DNA of 20,740 nt from Phocaeicola sp. (GTDB lineage Bacteria; Bacteroidota; Bacteroidia; Bacteroidales; Bacteroidaceae), in assembly GCA_020026225.1 (NCBI GenBank), contig JAHHQU010000039.1:1-20740 (forward strand). Direction: 5' to 3'. A program made the translations under genes and the position numbers. The notes below the pieces were generated by a model. It saw only the letters and a list, made by a program, of their open reading frames with translations, did no database searches and was not told the DNA's origin. Below, in pieces: positions 6,916 to 15,826 of this stretch (position 1 is the first letter of the stretch; every line of letters starts with the position of its first letter).

Positions 6916-9357
6916 ATGAATTTGAAGAAGTTATTGTTTGCTGCTTGTTGCGTGGCTGGTTGGGGAATCCAACAGCAAACGGCTCAAGCACAAGACAGGT
7001 TGCCTGGTTATTTACAGGCTGAGAAGTTTACAGCTGAAAAGTTGAAAACCATGTTGTTTTCTACCACCGTTAATCCACATTGGCTCCCGAAGGGTAATTC
7101 TTTCTGGTATCAGTATAAAACCAGTGAAGGTATGTTCTGGTACATTGTGAATCCGGAGAATCGTACCAATCAATTCCTTTTCGATCGTGACAAGATGGCC
7201 TCTCAGCTTACCGAGATTGTGGGAGATCCGTTTGACGCGCAGCATCTGCCTATCCGTGACTTGAAGGCAGAAGCCGATGGAAAGACATTTTCTTTCAATG
7301 TGACTTCTACTTTGGATGTCAAGGTTCCCAATAAGGATGGAAAGGGTAGCAAGACAGAAAAGAAGGTTTTCTATTTCTCATACGACTATCCCAGCCAGCA
7401 GCTGACTCATTTGAAGGATAAGGAAAAGGAACTTTCAGAATTGAGTTGGGCTTCTATCTCTCCCGATGGGCAGACAGTGGTATATGCGAAAGATCTGAAC
7501 TTGTATCGCATGAGTATTGCTGATTATGAGAAGGTTAGAAAAGACGAAAAGGATAGTACCATTGTAGAAATCCAGTTGACATCCGATGGAGTAGACGGCT
7601 TTGGATATGGTCTCCCTTATAGTCGTTTGAATACAGATACATTATGCAATGGCAAACGTAAGGGGGTATACATTCTATGGTCGCCTGATTCACGTTATTT
7701 TACGACAGTCTTGTCTGATGAGCGTGCTGTGAAACCATATTGGGTCATTCATGCTACGGCTCAACCTCGTCCTACATTGGAAACTTATCGTTACCAAATG
7801 CCGGGTGAGAAAGAATCGTCGATTGACCATCTGTATTTGTTTGACTTAAAAGATAATTCGCGTAAAGAAATCAAAGTGTCTGCTTATAAAGATCAATGGC
7901 TGACACTTCTGGACAAACCGTTAACACATAAAGAAAGTGTTAAGGAACGATGTGCAGCTGTATGGCAGGGAGATAGCCAACGTTTCTATTTGAGCCGTAA
8001 CAGCCGAGATTTGCACCGTATAGATATTTGTAGCTATACGATTGGGGAGGATTCGATTGTTCCGATTATTAAAGAACGGATGAATACGTATCAAGAGACT
8101 CGTCCTTTACACTTGTTGAAATCCGGCAAGGAATTGGTGCATTGGAGTGAACGCGACGGATGGGCACATTTGTATTTGTATGATGCTCAAGGAAACCTGA
8201 AGAATCGCATTACAGAAGGTCCTTGGCATGTGGATAAAATTTTGAAGGTGGATGAGAAAACGGGAACGATTTATTTCATGGCCAATGGAAAAAATAAAGG
8301 AGAAAATCCTTATTACGAACATCTTTATCGTGTGAATTCCAATGGTACAGGCTTGAAACAGTTGACGAAAGGTGATTTCTTCCATGCTGCCGAAGTGGAT
8401 GATGAGGCTCGTTTTATTGTTACTAATTATTCTCGTGTAAATTCTATTCCTTGTGCAGAATTGCTGGACAATAACGGGAAAATGCTAATGAAATTGCAGG
8501 AAAGCGATTTTTCACAGTTGTTTGCTGCTGGTTACAAGTTCCCAGAGCCTTTCAAAGTCAAGGCAGCCGACGGAGTGACCGATCTTTATGGAGTTATGTA
8601 CAAACCGTTTAATTTTGATTCTACCCAAGTGTATCCTATCGTGGACTATGTTTATCCTGGTCCGCAGGTAGAAGGTACTGACTATCCTTTTACACGTATG
8701 TCTGTTCGTACAGACCGCTTGGCACAAGCCGGTTTTGTGGTGATTACTGTGGGACAACGAGGGGGACACCCGAGTCGTTCAAAATGGTATCACAACTTTG
8801 GTTACGGAAATATGCGTGATTATCCATTGGCCGATCATAAATATGCCATTGAACAGTTGGCAAATCGTCATTCATTCATTGATATTAACCGTGTGGGGAT
8901 TCATGGACATTCAGGTGGTGGATTTATGAGTACGGCAGCTATGTGTCAGTATCCAGATTTTTTCAAAGTGGCTGTATCTTGTGCTGGTAATCATGACAAT
9001 AACATTTATAACCGTTGGTGGAGTGAAACTCATCATGGAGTGAAGGAGGTAATTTCAGAGAAAGGAGATACAACCTTCGTGTACAAGATTGCTACCAATC
9101 CTCAGATAGCTAACAAACTGAAAGGGCATTTACTCTTGGTTCATGGAGATATTGACAATAATGTGCATCCAGCCAATACGATTCGTGTAGTGGAAGCTCT
9201 GATTAAAGCCGGCAAGCGTTTTGATTTGTTGATCCTTCCGCAGCAGCGTCATTCATTTGGTAATATGGATGAATACTTTTATTGGAGGCTTGTGGATTAT
9301 TTCTCTGAACACCTGAATGGAGGAAGTGAAAAGTTTGTAGATATTCCAAAGCGATGA
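6916..9357 (+). CDS. exported S9-family prolyl oligopeptidase, dipeptidyl-peptidase IV type
   Basis: The 813-residue product should cut dipeptides from peptide N-termini, typically after proline or alanine. A signal peptide (MNLKKLLFAACCVAGWG, then a TAQAQ cleavage region near residue 26) points to export; the cysteines at 11-12 leave a lipoprotein possible but less likely. Residues from about 70 to 540 form the DPP-IV N-terminal propeller region, and the C-terminal third is the alpha/beta hydrolase domain. The catalytic triad is visible: S666 in GHSGGG, D747 in HGDIDNNVH and H779 in QQRHSF. The DNVHP-like segment and DYVYPGPQ are typical of the family. The frame opens 45 nt earlier at 6871, but that start would bury the signal peptide, so the ATG at 6916 is preferred. 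It is monocistronic, with its own promoter and terminator. Confidence 0.92.
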   Translation: MNLKKLLFAACCVAGWGIQQQTAQAQDRLPGYLQAEKFTAEKLKTMLFSTTVNPHWLPKGNSFWYQYKTSEGMFWYIVNPENRTNQFLFDRDKMASQLTEIVGDPFDAQHLPIRDLKAEADGKTFSFNVTSTLDVKVPNKDGKGSKTEKKVFYFSYDYPSQQLTHLKDKEKELSELSWASISPDGQTVVYAKDLNLYRMSIADYEKVRKDEKDSTIVEIQLTSDGVDGFGYGLPYSRLNTDTLCNGKRKGVYILWSPDSRYFTTVLSDERAVKPYWVIHATAQPRPTLETYRYQMPGEKESSIDHLYLFDLKDNSRKEIKVSAYKDQWLTLLDKPLTHKESVKERCAAVWQGDSQRFYLSRNSRDLHRIDICSYTIGEDSIVPIIKERMNTYQETRPLHLLKSGKELVHWSERDGWAHLYLYDAQGNLKNRITEGPWHVDKILKVDEKTGTIYFMANGKNKGENPYYEHLYRVNSNGTGLKQLTKGDFFHAAEVDDEARFIVTNYSRVNSIPCAELLDNNGKMLMKLQESDFSQLFAAGYKFPEPFKVKAADGVTDLYGVMYKPFNFDSTQVYPIVDYVYPGPQVEGTDYPFTRMSVRTDRLAQAGFVVITVGQRGGHPSRSKWYHNFGYGNMRDYPLADHKYAIEQLANRHSFIDINRVGIHGHSGGGFMSTAAMCQYPDFFKVAVSCAGNHDNNIYNRWWSETHHGVKEVISEKGDTTFVYKIATNPQIANKLKGHLLLVHGDIDNNVHPANTIRVVEALIKAGKRFDLLILPQQRHSFGNMDEYFYWRLVDYFSEHLNGGSEKFVDIPKR

Positions 9358-9380
9358 GGAATTCGGTGGAAATATAGATA

Positions 9381-9444
9381 AAAAAGAGCTTTGAACTGCA
9401 GTGGTTTTCTTAAAGAAAACTCTGAGGTTCAAAGCTCTTTTTTT
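9381..9444 (+). terminator. bidirectional terminator between the peptidase gene and the glycan cluster
   Basis: AAAAAGAGCTTTGAAC (9381-9396) pairs with GTTCAAAGCTCTTTTT (9427-9442), with an inner hairpin GGTTTTCTT/AAGAAAAC. A-rich and T-rich flanks serve both strands. It lies between converging genes: 23 nt after the peptidase stop and 9 nt after the end of the glycosyltransferase gene. Confidence 0.85.
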
Positions 9445-9453
9445 GATTGAAAT

Positions 9454-10206
9454 TTATTTTTTGATGAGGGCACGGACTACAAACCAGGCATGATGAGCCA
9501 TGGTGGATACATATCCATAATGCTTGCACATGATATGAAAACGTTCTTTTAAAGACGCTTTATGATTGTGCATGGTCAGTCCGTCGTTTAAATAGTCAAT
9601 AAGGATGAGATGGGTATTGTGGAGTACCTTGCTCTTTTTCATTATCTTGATGCACCAGTCGAAATCAGAAGAAAATCGATAGTGGAGATCGTATGGCTCT
9701 ACTTTGTCTCGGCGGGCAAAGAAGGCTTGATGGCATACGAGCATTCCTTTCTTGAAACTCTTCCAAGTAAGTTGTTCTGGTGCTGATAAGCGGCGCATAC
9801 GTATGAAATGTCCTTCTTCGTCGACGATGGCAGTTTCACCGTAAATGACATCTGGCAGTTTGTGGTCAGTAAGTGAGTGTACAATCATCTGTAGGGTATC
9901 ATCCTCATGCAACTCGTCTCCAGCATTTAGGAAGCAGAGATAATCTCCCGTCGCTAACTGGATTCCTTTGTTCATTGCGTCATACAAACCTTTATCTGGT
10001 TCGCTGACAATGCAATGGATATGCTCTTTGTAGCGGTTGGCTATTTCAAGTGTCCGGTCACTGGAATCCCCGTCTATAATAATGTATTCTACATTCTTAT
10101 AGGTTTGAGTGATGACACTCTGTATCGTATCCTCTAACACAGCTGCAGCATTGTATGTAACTGTGATGATGGAGAACTTTGGATGTAGGTGAATCTGATT
10201 ATGCAT
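9454..10206 (-). CDS. family 2 glycosyltransferase (GT-A fold)
   Basis: The 250-residue enzyme should transfer a sugar from a nucleotide donor to a growing surface glycan at the cytoplasmic face of the membrane. GT2 features are clear: FSIITVTYNAAAVLEDTIQS (11-30), IIIDGDSSDRT (42-52) for donor binding, EPDKGLYDAMNKG (69-81) and FLNAGDE (92-98), which stands in the DXD position for the metal. VCHQAFFARR and the FSSDFDWCIK segment follow, as in acceptor-side GT2 sequences. The start overlaps the previous gene by 8 nt, suggesting translational coupling. It is the last gene of the glycan cluster and ends at the bidirectional hairpin. Donor and acceptor cannot be read from the sequence. Confidence 0.9.
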   Translation of the reverse strand: MHNQIHLHPKFSIITVTYNAAAVLEDTIQSVITQTYKNVEYIIIDGDSSDRTLEIANRYKEHIHCIVSEPDKGLYDAMNKGIQLATGDYLCFLNAGDELHEDDTLQMIVHSLTDHKLPDVIYGETAIVDEEGHFIRMRRLSAPEQLTWKSFKKGMLVCHQAFFARRDKVEPYDLHYRFSSDFDWCIKIMKKSKVLHNTHLILIDYLNDGLTMHNHKASLKERFHIMCKHYGYVSTMAHHAWFVVRALIKK

Positions 10207-11461
10207 TTTGATTAATGACCTTGTTGTAAATTTTGATGTATTGGTTTGCTACAATGGACTCGGAATATGTGCTGGTCGCTTTTCGTTTGGCGGCTTCACT
10301 CAAACTCTGATAATTTCCCTCTGTAAGGGTCCATCGAATCCCGTTGGCTAAGTCTTCGGCCGATTTATATTGGGCTACATATCCGTTGTGCAGGTGGTCA
10401 ATCATCTGTGGAATGCCGCCTATTTGAAAGCCTACACAAGGTATTCCGCAAGCCATGGCTTCGACAATTGTATTGGGAAGATTGTCTTGTAGAGACGGGG
10501 TAACATATAAGTCGACTGCATTATAAATTTCTACCAACTCTTTTTCATTGCTCACATAATTCATGTTGTAAATCGGGAAAGGAAGGAGAGAAGTGCATTG
10601 GTCGGCATGGCTTCCCAGTACAACGACTCCTAAATCCTTACTTAATTTAGGGTCTTCTTTCGTAATGAGTTCACAGGCCTTAATCAAGTAATCGATACCT
10701 TTACGCTTGTCTGTAATCTTCATCGAACCGAACAGAAGCAGTCGCTTGTCTGTAGGCAGGTGAAGCTTTTCGCGGGCAAATTTCTTGGGACGCGGCATGA
10801 ACAAGTTTGTGTTGATGGCATTGGGGATGCTGACGATGGTTTGTCCTTTGATCAAAGCACTGTTTCGGGCCATCTCTTCCAACCAATGGCTACAAGCCAC
10901 AAATGTAATTTGGGAATTGTTGTATATCTTTGCTTTCTTGCGAAATATCTTATAGGATAAATCTTTTTTGTGCGGTTTCTGCAGCATCTCACAATTTTGG
11001 CAGCTACTTGTATATTTGTCACAATTGCCTGCGTAATGGCAGATACCGGTGAAAGGCCACATGTCGTGTAAGGTCCATACGATAGGCTTTCCGGAATCAA
11101 TGATGCGTTTGATATCATTCAGTGATAACATCCCCTGATTGATCCAGTGCAGGTGGATAACATCTGCTTGGCGGAATTCGGGGAGTGATGTGATATTGGT
11201 TCCGGTATTGGCAATATCCACGGCAAACAGATTGTGTTTCTTGAAACCGTTGGCAGCCCAAATGACGATACGTTCCCAAGCGAATTGCCAGATTTTTCTC
11301 CATGATTTCTTTAAAGCAATAACGGACACTTGATCGGTCTGTTTGTCGCGAACCAGCATTTTTGCTTTGATGCCATTATTCTTTAAAGCTTCCATCAAGC
11401 GGTTGGCTGCAATGGCTGCTCCTCCTATCCGCTCTGCAGTATTGATGATAAGTACTCTCAT
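10199..11461 (-). CDS. family 4 glycosyltransferase (GT-B fold)
   Basis: The 420-residue protein has the two-domain GT-B layout. The N-terminal MRVLIINTAERIGGAAIAANRL contains the usual glycine-rich turn. The C-terminal domain has LLLFGSMKITDKRKGIDYLI (241-260) and the signature YVTPSLQDNLPNTIVEAMACG (319-339), where D326 and E334 occupy the EX7E positions. WTLHDMWPFTGICHYAGNC (129-147) begins a four-cysteine cluster, C141, C147, C154 and C157, that may bind zinc; this is inference. A promoter-like TATCTTTG lies 16 nt before the ATG, so this gene and the overlapping GT2 gene may be expressed apart from the rest of the cluster. Sugar specificity is unknown. Confidence 0.92.
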   Translation of the reverse strand: MRVLIINTAERIGGAAIAANRLMEALKNNGIKAKMLVRDKQTDQVSVIALKKSWRKIWQFAWERIVIWAANGFKKHNLFAVDIANTGTNITSLPEFRQADVIHLHWINQGMLSLNDIKRIIDSGKPIVWTLHDMWPFTGICHYAGNCDKYTSSCQNCEMLQKPHKKDLSYKIFRKKAKIYNNSQITFVACSHWLEEMARNSALIKGQTIVSIPNAINTNLFMPRPKKFAREKLHLPTDKRLLLFGSMKITDKRKGIDYLIKACELITKEDPKLSKDLGVVVLGSHADQCTSLLPFPIYNMNYVSNEKELVEIYNAVDLYVTPSLQDNLPNTIVEAMACGIPCVGFQIGGIPQMIDHLHNGYVAQYKSAEDLANGIRWTLTEGNYQSLSEAAKRKATSTYSESIVANQYIKIYNKVINQNA

Positions 11462-11577
11462 GGGTCTAAAATTTTTGCAAAGATAGAGAAAAAAGCAAAA
11501 CCTTTGGGCATGAAAAAATGGAAAATACCGTGTGTAGAAGCAAACAGGAGGCTATAAGGGAGGAGAGGTTTCTTATT
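11462..11577 (-). other. 116-bp gap inside the glycan cluster
   Basis: This is the widest gap in the glycan block. It holds the promoter element at 11478-11485 and otherwise purine/pyrimidine-biased sequence without an evident hairpin terminator. Upstream transcription could therefore read through as well. Confidence 0.4.
11478..11485 (-). promoter_or_regulatory. -7 element of an internal promoter before the GT4 gene
   Basis: The minus strand reads TATCTTTG, the same octamer as before yhcH, metG and the YfhO gene. It is 16 nt from the ATG, implying a leader of about 10 nt. No clear -33 TTTG at 19-21 nt. Confidence 0.45.
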
Positions 11578-12486
11578 TTATCTGGAAAAGTCTCCTTTGA
11601 GCGTGCGTTTGATTCTTCGCAGGGCTTTTGCTATGAACGAATTGGTTCGAGCATAATAATCTATATAGGCTTGTCGGGCTTCTGAGTTTTCTGTAGCCGG
11701 GAGGATCCGTTTTACAGGGATAGGATGCATGAATAGGTGGGATGCATACAATCCGCCGCCACCGCAATTGGTCCCGCTTCCGTCGAATCCTTCGTTTTGA
11801 ACCAGTGATTTTCCTACGTTCAGTGAGAGAATGCCTCGAAGAAAGAGGGAGGCATTCCAACGGATAGCCCATGAATTGTTTTTCCCTTCAATCTGTCGGC
11901 GTAGCATGCGGGTATATCCGTATTTCCCATTAAAGTCGAAGGTATACGTCAGTCCTCTTTCTTCTAGTTCTTTGAGCAGGGCTTTTCCGTCCGGATTGAA
12001 GAATTTCCATGCTCTTTTCCAAGTTGCCCATCCCCAACTTCCTGTCCATCGTATCAAGAAAGTGTCGGGCAGGTAAGGAGCTTGAGTAAAGTCACATCCT
12101 TGGATATGTCCAACGGCTTCTTCGTCTTTGTAGACTTCCAGAGCGTCGTTCATGAACTGGAGGAAATAAGGGGCAGTGATCAAATCGTCTTCTAATACGA
12201 TGACTTTTTCAAAGACATTGATTTGTGTAGTTACGCCGTCAATGATACTTTTGGCTAATCCCCAGTTTGTTTCCCGTTCAATATAATGAATGGCTTTAAA
12301 TCCTTGGATGGTGTGGATATACGCCCGCACTTCGTTGACCAGTGGAACTTGTTCCGCATCTCGAGCAGCATCGGAGTAGATGAATAGTTCACTATCTGCA
12401 GCCAGCGTATTGTTTTTTAGTGCTTCTACTGTTCTTCGCACATGTTGTGGGCGGTTGTATACAAATAACAGGATGGGGGCATTCAT
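11578..12486 (-). CDS. GT-A type glycosyltransferase of the cluster
   Basis: The 302-residue protein starts MNAPILLFVYNRPQHVRRTVEAL, a GT-A opening like that of GT2 and GNT-I-like enzymes. It has FIYSDAARD (35-43), then VIVLEDDLI (95-103), whose E99-D100-D101 is the likely metal-binding DXD equivalent. TGSWGWATWKRAW (148-160) and a glycine-rich SGTNCGGGG segment nearer the C-terminus are further conserved-looking stretches. The C-terminal tail (KALRRIKRTLKGDFSR) is basic and may contact the membrane surface. It starts 5 nt after the stop of the preceding gene and is certainly co-transcribed with it. The family is well supported; donor and acceptor are unknown. Confidence 0.85.
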   Translation of the reverse strand: MNAPILLFVYNRPQHVRRTVEALKNNTLAADSELFIYSDAARDAEQVPLVNEVRAYIHTIQGFKAIHYIERETNWGLAKSIIDGVTTQINVFEKVIVLEDDLITAPYFLQFMNDALEVYKDEEAVGHIQGCDFTQAPYLPDTFLIRWTGSWGWATWKRAWKFFNPDGKALLKELEERGLTYTFDFNGKYGYTRMLRRQIEGKNNSWAIRWNASLFLRGILSLNVGKSLVQNEGFDGSGTNCGGGGLYASHLFMHPIPVKRILPATENSEARQAYIDYYARTNSFIAKALRRIKRTLKGDFSR

Positions 12487-12491
12487 AGGCT

Positions 12492-13607
12492 TTATTTAAA
12501 CGGGTTATATTTTAGAAAACAGAGTCGGTCGGATAGCTTGTTCAGCCATGTATAGGGCTGGGGACCTCCATTCCTTCGTTTGTCTTCCAAGCAGTTTCGT
12601 AAGGATTGGATAGGGGCCTCGAAGAAGAGTTGCTTCAATACGGCTCCTTGTTTTTCTTTCAATTCCTGATACAATTTGGGATCGTTCTCTAATTGATGAA
12701 TGAGTCGTACCATTTCATCCATGGTCTTTACATTGCATTCGTCAATAATCAGTTCATGATGGATAACTTCATCTCGATTCATGATAGCGAGTGCTCCTAA
12801 TGAAATAGCCTCAGCTACCGAATTGCCTCGGATGGCTCTACCTCCCATCTTGACAAAATACTTGGCATCGAAAATGTGCTGCAGATTATCGAAGATGCGT
12901 TGTTGATGGAGAATGATTTCATATCCAGCATCAATTAAGGGTTGGAAATGAGCCGGCGCCTTTGTCACTGGGCGTTCAGTGGTGGAATTGATTTCCATAA
13001 AGATTCCTTGACGATGGGAAGGTCGTTTCAGATAACCTTGCATGAGGTTCTCCAAGGTATGCTGGCTGACGAAGGTGTAAGGAAAGTCTACGATTCCACA
13101 TTTCTCGGCTACGATGCCTCGAGCCATTTGGTTGAGGGTTATGTCATAGCCGAAATGTACACTTCCTGTTGCCATATTGGCTTCTCCAATCATGTAGCCG
13201 AAAAGAGTTTCAGGGTAGTTGCGTACAACTTCGGTAGGAAGACTGACATTGATAGACAGTACAACATCGTATTGTCCCCAATTGATGTCCCTACAAGGAA
13301 TAGCAAATTTTCCATTGGGATAAGGACTTCCGGGCTGCTTGAATTCTTGCCCTGGGATTTTATCCAATGTCTCGGTTTTCAGCAGATGTAAATATGGGGC
13401 AATATGAGGTATAACTTTCTTATAGATTTGTGTCTCTCGGTTCATTTCTTCTTTTACGATATAGAAATCGGCTCCCAGTTCTGCCATCAGTCCGATGGGA
13501 CCTACTCGTCCCATGGAAGAGAATAAAATGGATGCTGCTTCCTTTTCTGAAGAAGGGCAGACGTATAGGTCTTGGTAGACCTCTTGTTTCACTAAGGCTA
13601 TTTTCAT
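12492..13607 (-). CDS. GT-B type glycosyltransferase (family 1/4-like)
   Basis: The 371-residue product lacks a signal peptide. The C-terminal half resembles the donor-binding domain of GT-B enzymes: YFVKMGGRAIRGNSVAEAISLGALAIMN (250-277) with E266 at the usual ribose-binding glutamate position, followed by VRLIHQLENDPKLYQELKEKQ, a common helical ending. The N-terminal half (GRVGPIGLMAELGADFYI, then IGEANMATGSVHFGYD) is less familiar, so family assignment is weaker than for its neighbours. The frame stays open to an ATG at 13784, but that would overlap the preceding gene by over 100 nt and adds a basic run without domain character. The ATG at 13607 (MKIALVKQEVYQDLYV) is preferred. A 74-nt gap separates it from the WbsX gene, and 5 nt separate it from the next gene. 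Confidence 0.78.
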   Translation of the reverse strand: MKIALVKQEVYQDLYVCPSSEKEAASILFSSMGRVGPIGLMAELGADFYIVKEEMNRETQIYKKVIPHIAPYLHLLKTETLDKIPGQEFKQPGSPYPNGKFAIPCRDINWGQYDVVLSINVSLPTEVVRNYPETLFGYMIGEANMATGSVHFGYDITLNQMARGIVAEKCGIVDFPYTFVSQHTLENLMQGYLKRPSHRQGIFMEINSTTERPVTKAPAHFQPLIDAGYEIILHQQRIFDNLQHIFDAKYFVKMGGRAIRGNSVAEAISLGALAIMNRDEVIHHELIIDECNVKTMDEMVRLIHQLENDPKLYQELKEKQGAVLKQLFFEAPIQSLRNCLEDKRRNGGPQPYTWLNKLSDRLCFLKYNPFK

Positions 13608-13681
13608 GTTTCTGACGTCTTTAAAAACTGACTTTTTTCGTTTTATCAACGGTGTTAATAACTTTGTAAATTGCTTGGTAA

Positions 13682-14776
13682 TCAATGGAATACCTTGTTG
13701 ATAGCATTTCGTAATGCTTCGAGGTATCCTCTGCCGAATTTTAGGTCGGGCTCCATATAGTTCCCTTCCGCCCATTCGTTCCAAGATTTTAAGAAAACGA
13801 TTCTTTCTTCTTCTGGCTTGTTTATTACTTGCTTGAAAGTGATTTCTGCATGTCGTTCGAACTTGTCAGGAGTAGAGTGGATAAGGATGTGTCCTGCTCT
13901 TCCCGAACGGGGAGAGTGGTCCCAATTAGGGATAAGCGTAGGATAGCAATCTGTCTGTTTGTCTTCTTCTCCCGTAAAGTATTTGGCGGCTTTTTCGTAT
14001 TCGATTCGTCTGCCTTGTTTGAAGGCAAGACGCTGGAATTTGGCATTAATGCGTTCTATAAGGGAAAAATCTTTTTTGAAGACATCAAAGAGTCGTACCA
14101 TAATAGTAGCTTGGAATCCCCATTCTTTATACAAAGGCATTTCTTCTGGTTTTGAAGTATGTCCTACAAAATGAATATGGAATCCTTCTTGGGCTGCCAG
14201 TTCTTGCCATAGGTCGATGAAATGTTTCATGTCGGGTACACTCATTGGAGAGTAGACGACAAAAATGGGACATCCGTTTACTCGGATGTAACGGGGGTCT
14301 TTAAAAGCGGGAAGAACAGCTTGGAAATGGGCTATGTAATCTTCATCACCTGGATAAAGTTGTTCCATGAGCATTTTGTTGCTTCCGTCCTTGCTGAATT
14401 GTTTGTCTTCCCAGCTATGATTGGCCCATGCTAGACAGAATGGAAAATCTGGCTCTCCGCTTTGTAGCACTTCATTGAAAGGGCGTTCTAACAATTGTCT
14501 TCCATTGCCGAACCAATAATGCCAGTAGCAAAAGCCTTCTATGCCGTATTCACGTGCCATATCTGCTTGTGCTTTGCGTGTCTCTGGCAGGCGTAAGTCG
14601 TAATAGCCTAAGTCTGCTGGTACTTTAGGTTGGTAATGTCCCTTGAAAAGAGGTTTGGCCTTGCCTACATTTGTCCATTCTGTGAATCCCTTTCCCCACC
14701 ATTTGTCGTTTTCCGGTGTGGGGTGGAATTGGGGTAAATAGAATGCGATGACACGTACTTTCTTATTTTGTTCCAT
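13682..14776 (-). CDS. WbsX-family (glycoside hydrolase 99-like) protein
   Basis: The 364-residue product matches the WbsX family, found in O-antigen and capsule clusters and often fused to glycosyltransferases. Signatures are VIAFYLPQFHPTPENDKWWG (9-28), GKGFTEWTNVGKAKPLF (28-44), YGIEGFCYWHYWFGNGR (77-93), CLAWANHSW and, near the end, LKSWNEWAEGNYMEPD (329-344). These aromatic and acidic clusters suit a TIM-barrel glycosidase-like fold related to GH99 endo-mannosidases. The biochemical role of WbsX is not established; glycan trimming, transfer or length control are all possible. Here it stands alone rather than fused. It follows the GT8 gene after 68 nt. No signal peptide is seen, so it probably acts in the cytoplasm. 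Confidence 0.88.
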   Translation of the reverse strand: MEQNKKVRVIAFYLPQFHPTPENDKWWGKGFTEWTNVGKAKPLFKGHYQPKVPADLGYYDLRLPETRKAQADMAREYGIEGFCYWHYWFGNGRQLLERPFNEVLQSGEPDFPFCLAWANHSWEDKQFSKDGSNKMLMEQLYPGDEDYIAHFQAVLPAFKDPRYIRVNGCPIFVVYSPMSVPDMKHFIDLWQELAAQEGFHIHFVGHTSKPEEMPLYKEWGFQATIMVRLFDVFKKDFSLIERINAKFQRLAFKQGRRIEYEKAAKYFTGEEDKQTDCYPTLIPNWDHSPRSGRAGHILIHSTPDKFERHAEITFKQVINKPEEERIVFLKSWNEWAEGNYMEPDLKFGRGYLEALRNAINKVFH

Positions 14777-14844
14777 GAGTATGTTTTCTTTTATGTGTCC
14801 CTCGGTTCATTGAAAAGGGAGTTTATGAAACTTTGATTTTAGAA

Positions 14845-15816
14845 TTAAAGTTTCTGTTTCAGTTTTCTTATAAATCGCTTCAAACTGTATCGACGTAGTC
14901 GTTGAAGAATGAATAGAGGCTGGAGTCGTAAGTAGTATCCGATCAGTCCTGCTTCAGAACAAGTTGCCAACCACTTCCTGTATTCATCTACAAATGGAGA
15001 ATTCCAAGGTTTGTTGAGGCCGGCGTAGTGGACTTGTACCACTTCTCGCTGCATGCGATGCCATAGTTCCAACTCCTTTTCCCGGTTCCCTGCATAAGGA
15101 CCATACGGATTGAATATTACCTGTTCATCGGGAACATGAAACTGGAATCCGCAGACTACATACTTATGGTCCATAAAACGGATTCCTTGGGTACAACATA
15201 ATGCAATGCAGTCTTGTTCGGGTAACAATAAGCGGTGGGCATTGGAGCGGAAAAATTGGGTAAGTTCTGCTTGCTTATTGTCTCGACGCAGGCATTTCAA
15301 ATTCAGAAGCATGTAGCCTGCTGAAATCTCATAGCGGGCTACGATGTCTATTTCTTCTGGAGTGAAGTTTGCTCGGTAGCGGGGAATGCTGGTATTTTCT
15401 TGTATCGGACGAGTCCCTGCATAATAGAAATCTTCTTCTGGAAATAAGAAATAGGAAGGTGAAATGTCGTCGGTAAATATGACATCTACATCCGAGAAGA
15501 GGATGCGGTCGTATGTAGGAAACATATCGGCAGCTGTAAGCTTATAGAATATTTCTTTTGAGAAATGAGATTTGACTTGTAATTTCTCCCAACCGGTATG
15601 GTATGCTGATGCGTCGATGAAGTCTATTCGTGCATTTTTGAATTGTGATACGATCTTTCTAATGCGACACTGGTGCTTGTTCTCCAAATCGGTATGGACA
15701 ACGTAAAGGTGATACTGATAGTTTGTAGAAGCATGGCGAAGCAATGAATAAAAGGCCACGCAGGCTGCCAGCACATAATAGCGGTCGAATGTAAAGAATA
15801 TAGGTATCGTTTTCAT
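14845..15816 (-). CDS. family 8 glycosyltransferase (LPS glucosyl/galactosyltransferase-like)
   Basis: The 323-residue enzyme belongs to GT8, retaining enzymes such as the WaaI/WaaJ-type core transferases. It begins IPIFFTFDRYYVLAACVAFYSLL, with the metal-binding DVD at 109-111 in DRILFSDVDVIFTDDIS. SAGYMLLNLKCLR lies at 165-177, and the C-terminal HYAGLNKPWN (263-272) carries the conserved histidine and KPW of the family. The end (LRRYSLKRFIRKLKQKL) is a basic amphipathic tail likely to bind the inner membrane. The start lies 10 nt after the flippase stop, so the two are co-transcribed. The sugar is probably glucose or galactose by family trend, but this is inference. Confidence 0.92.
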   Translation of the reverse strand: MKTIPIFFTFDRYYVLAACVAFYSLLRHASTNYQYHLYVVHTDLENKHQCRIRKIVSQFKNARIDFIDASAYHTGWEKLQVKSHFSKEIFYKLTAADMFPTYDRILFSDVDVIFTDDISPSYFLFPEEDFYYAGTRPIQENTSIPRYRANFTPEEIDIVARYEISAGYMLLNLKCLRRDNKQAELTQFFRSNAHRLLLPEQDCIALCCTQGIRFMDHKYVVCGFQFHVPDEQVIFNPYGPYAGNREKELELWHRMQREVVQVHYAGLNKPWNSPFVDEYRKWLATCSEAGLIGYYLRLQPLFILQRLRRYSLKRFIRKLKQKL

Positions 15817-15826
15817 TTTACAAAGT

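Noticed and set aside
13608..13784. Upstream start for the GT-B gene
   Set aside because: It would overlap the WbsX gene by more than 100 nt and adds a run of basic residues with no domain character; the ATG at 13607 gives a typical GT start.
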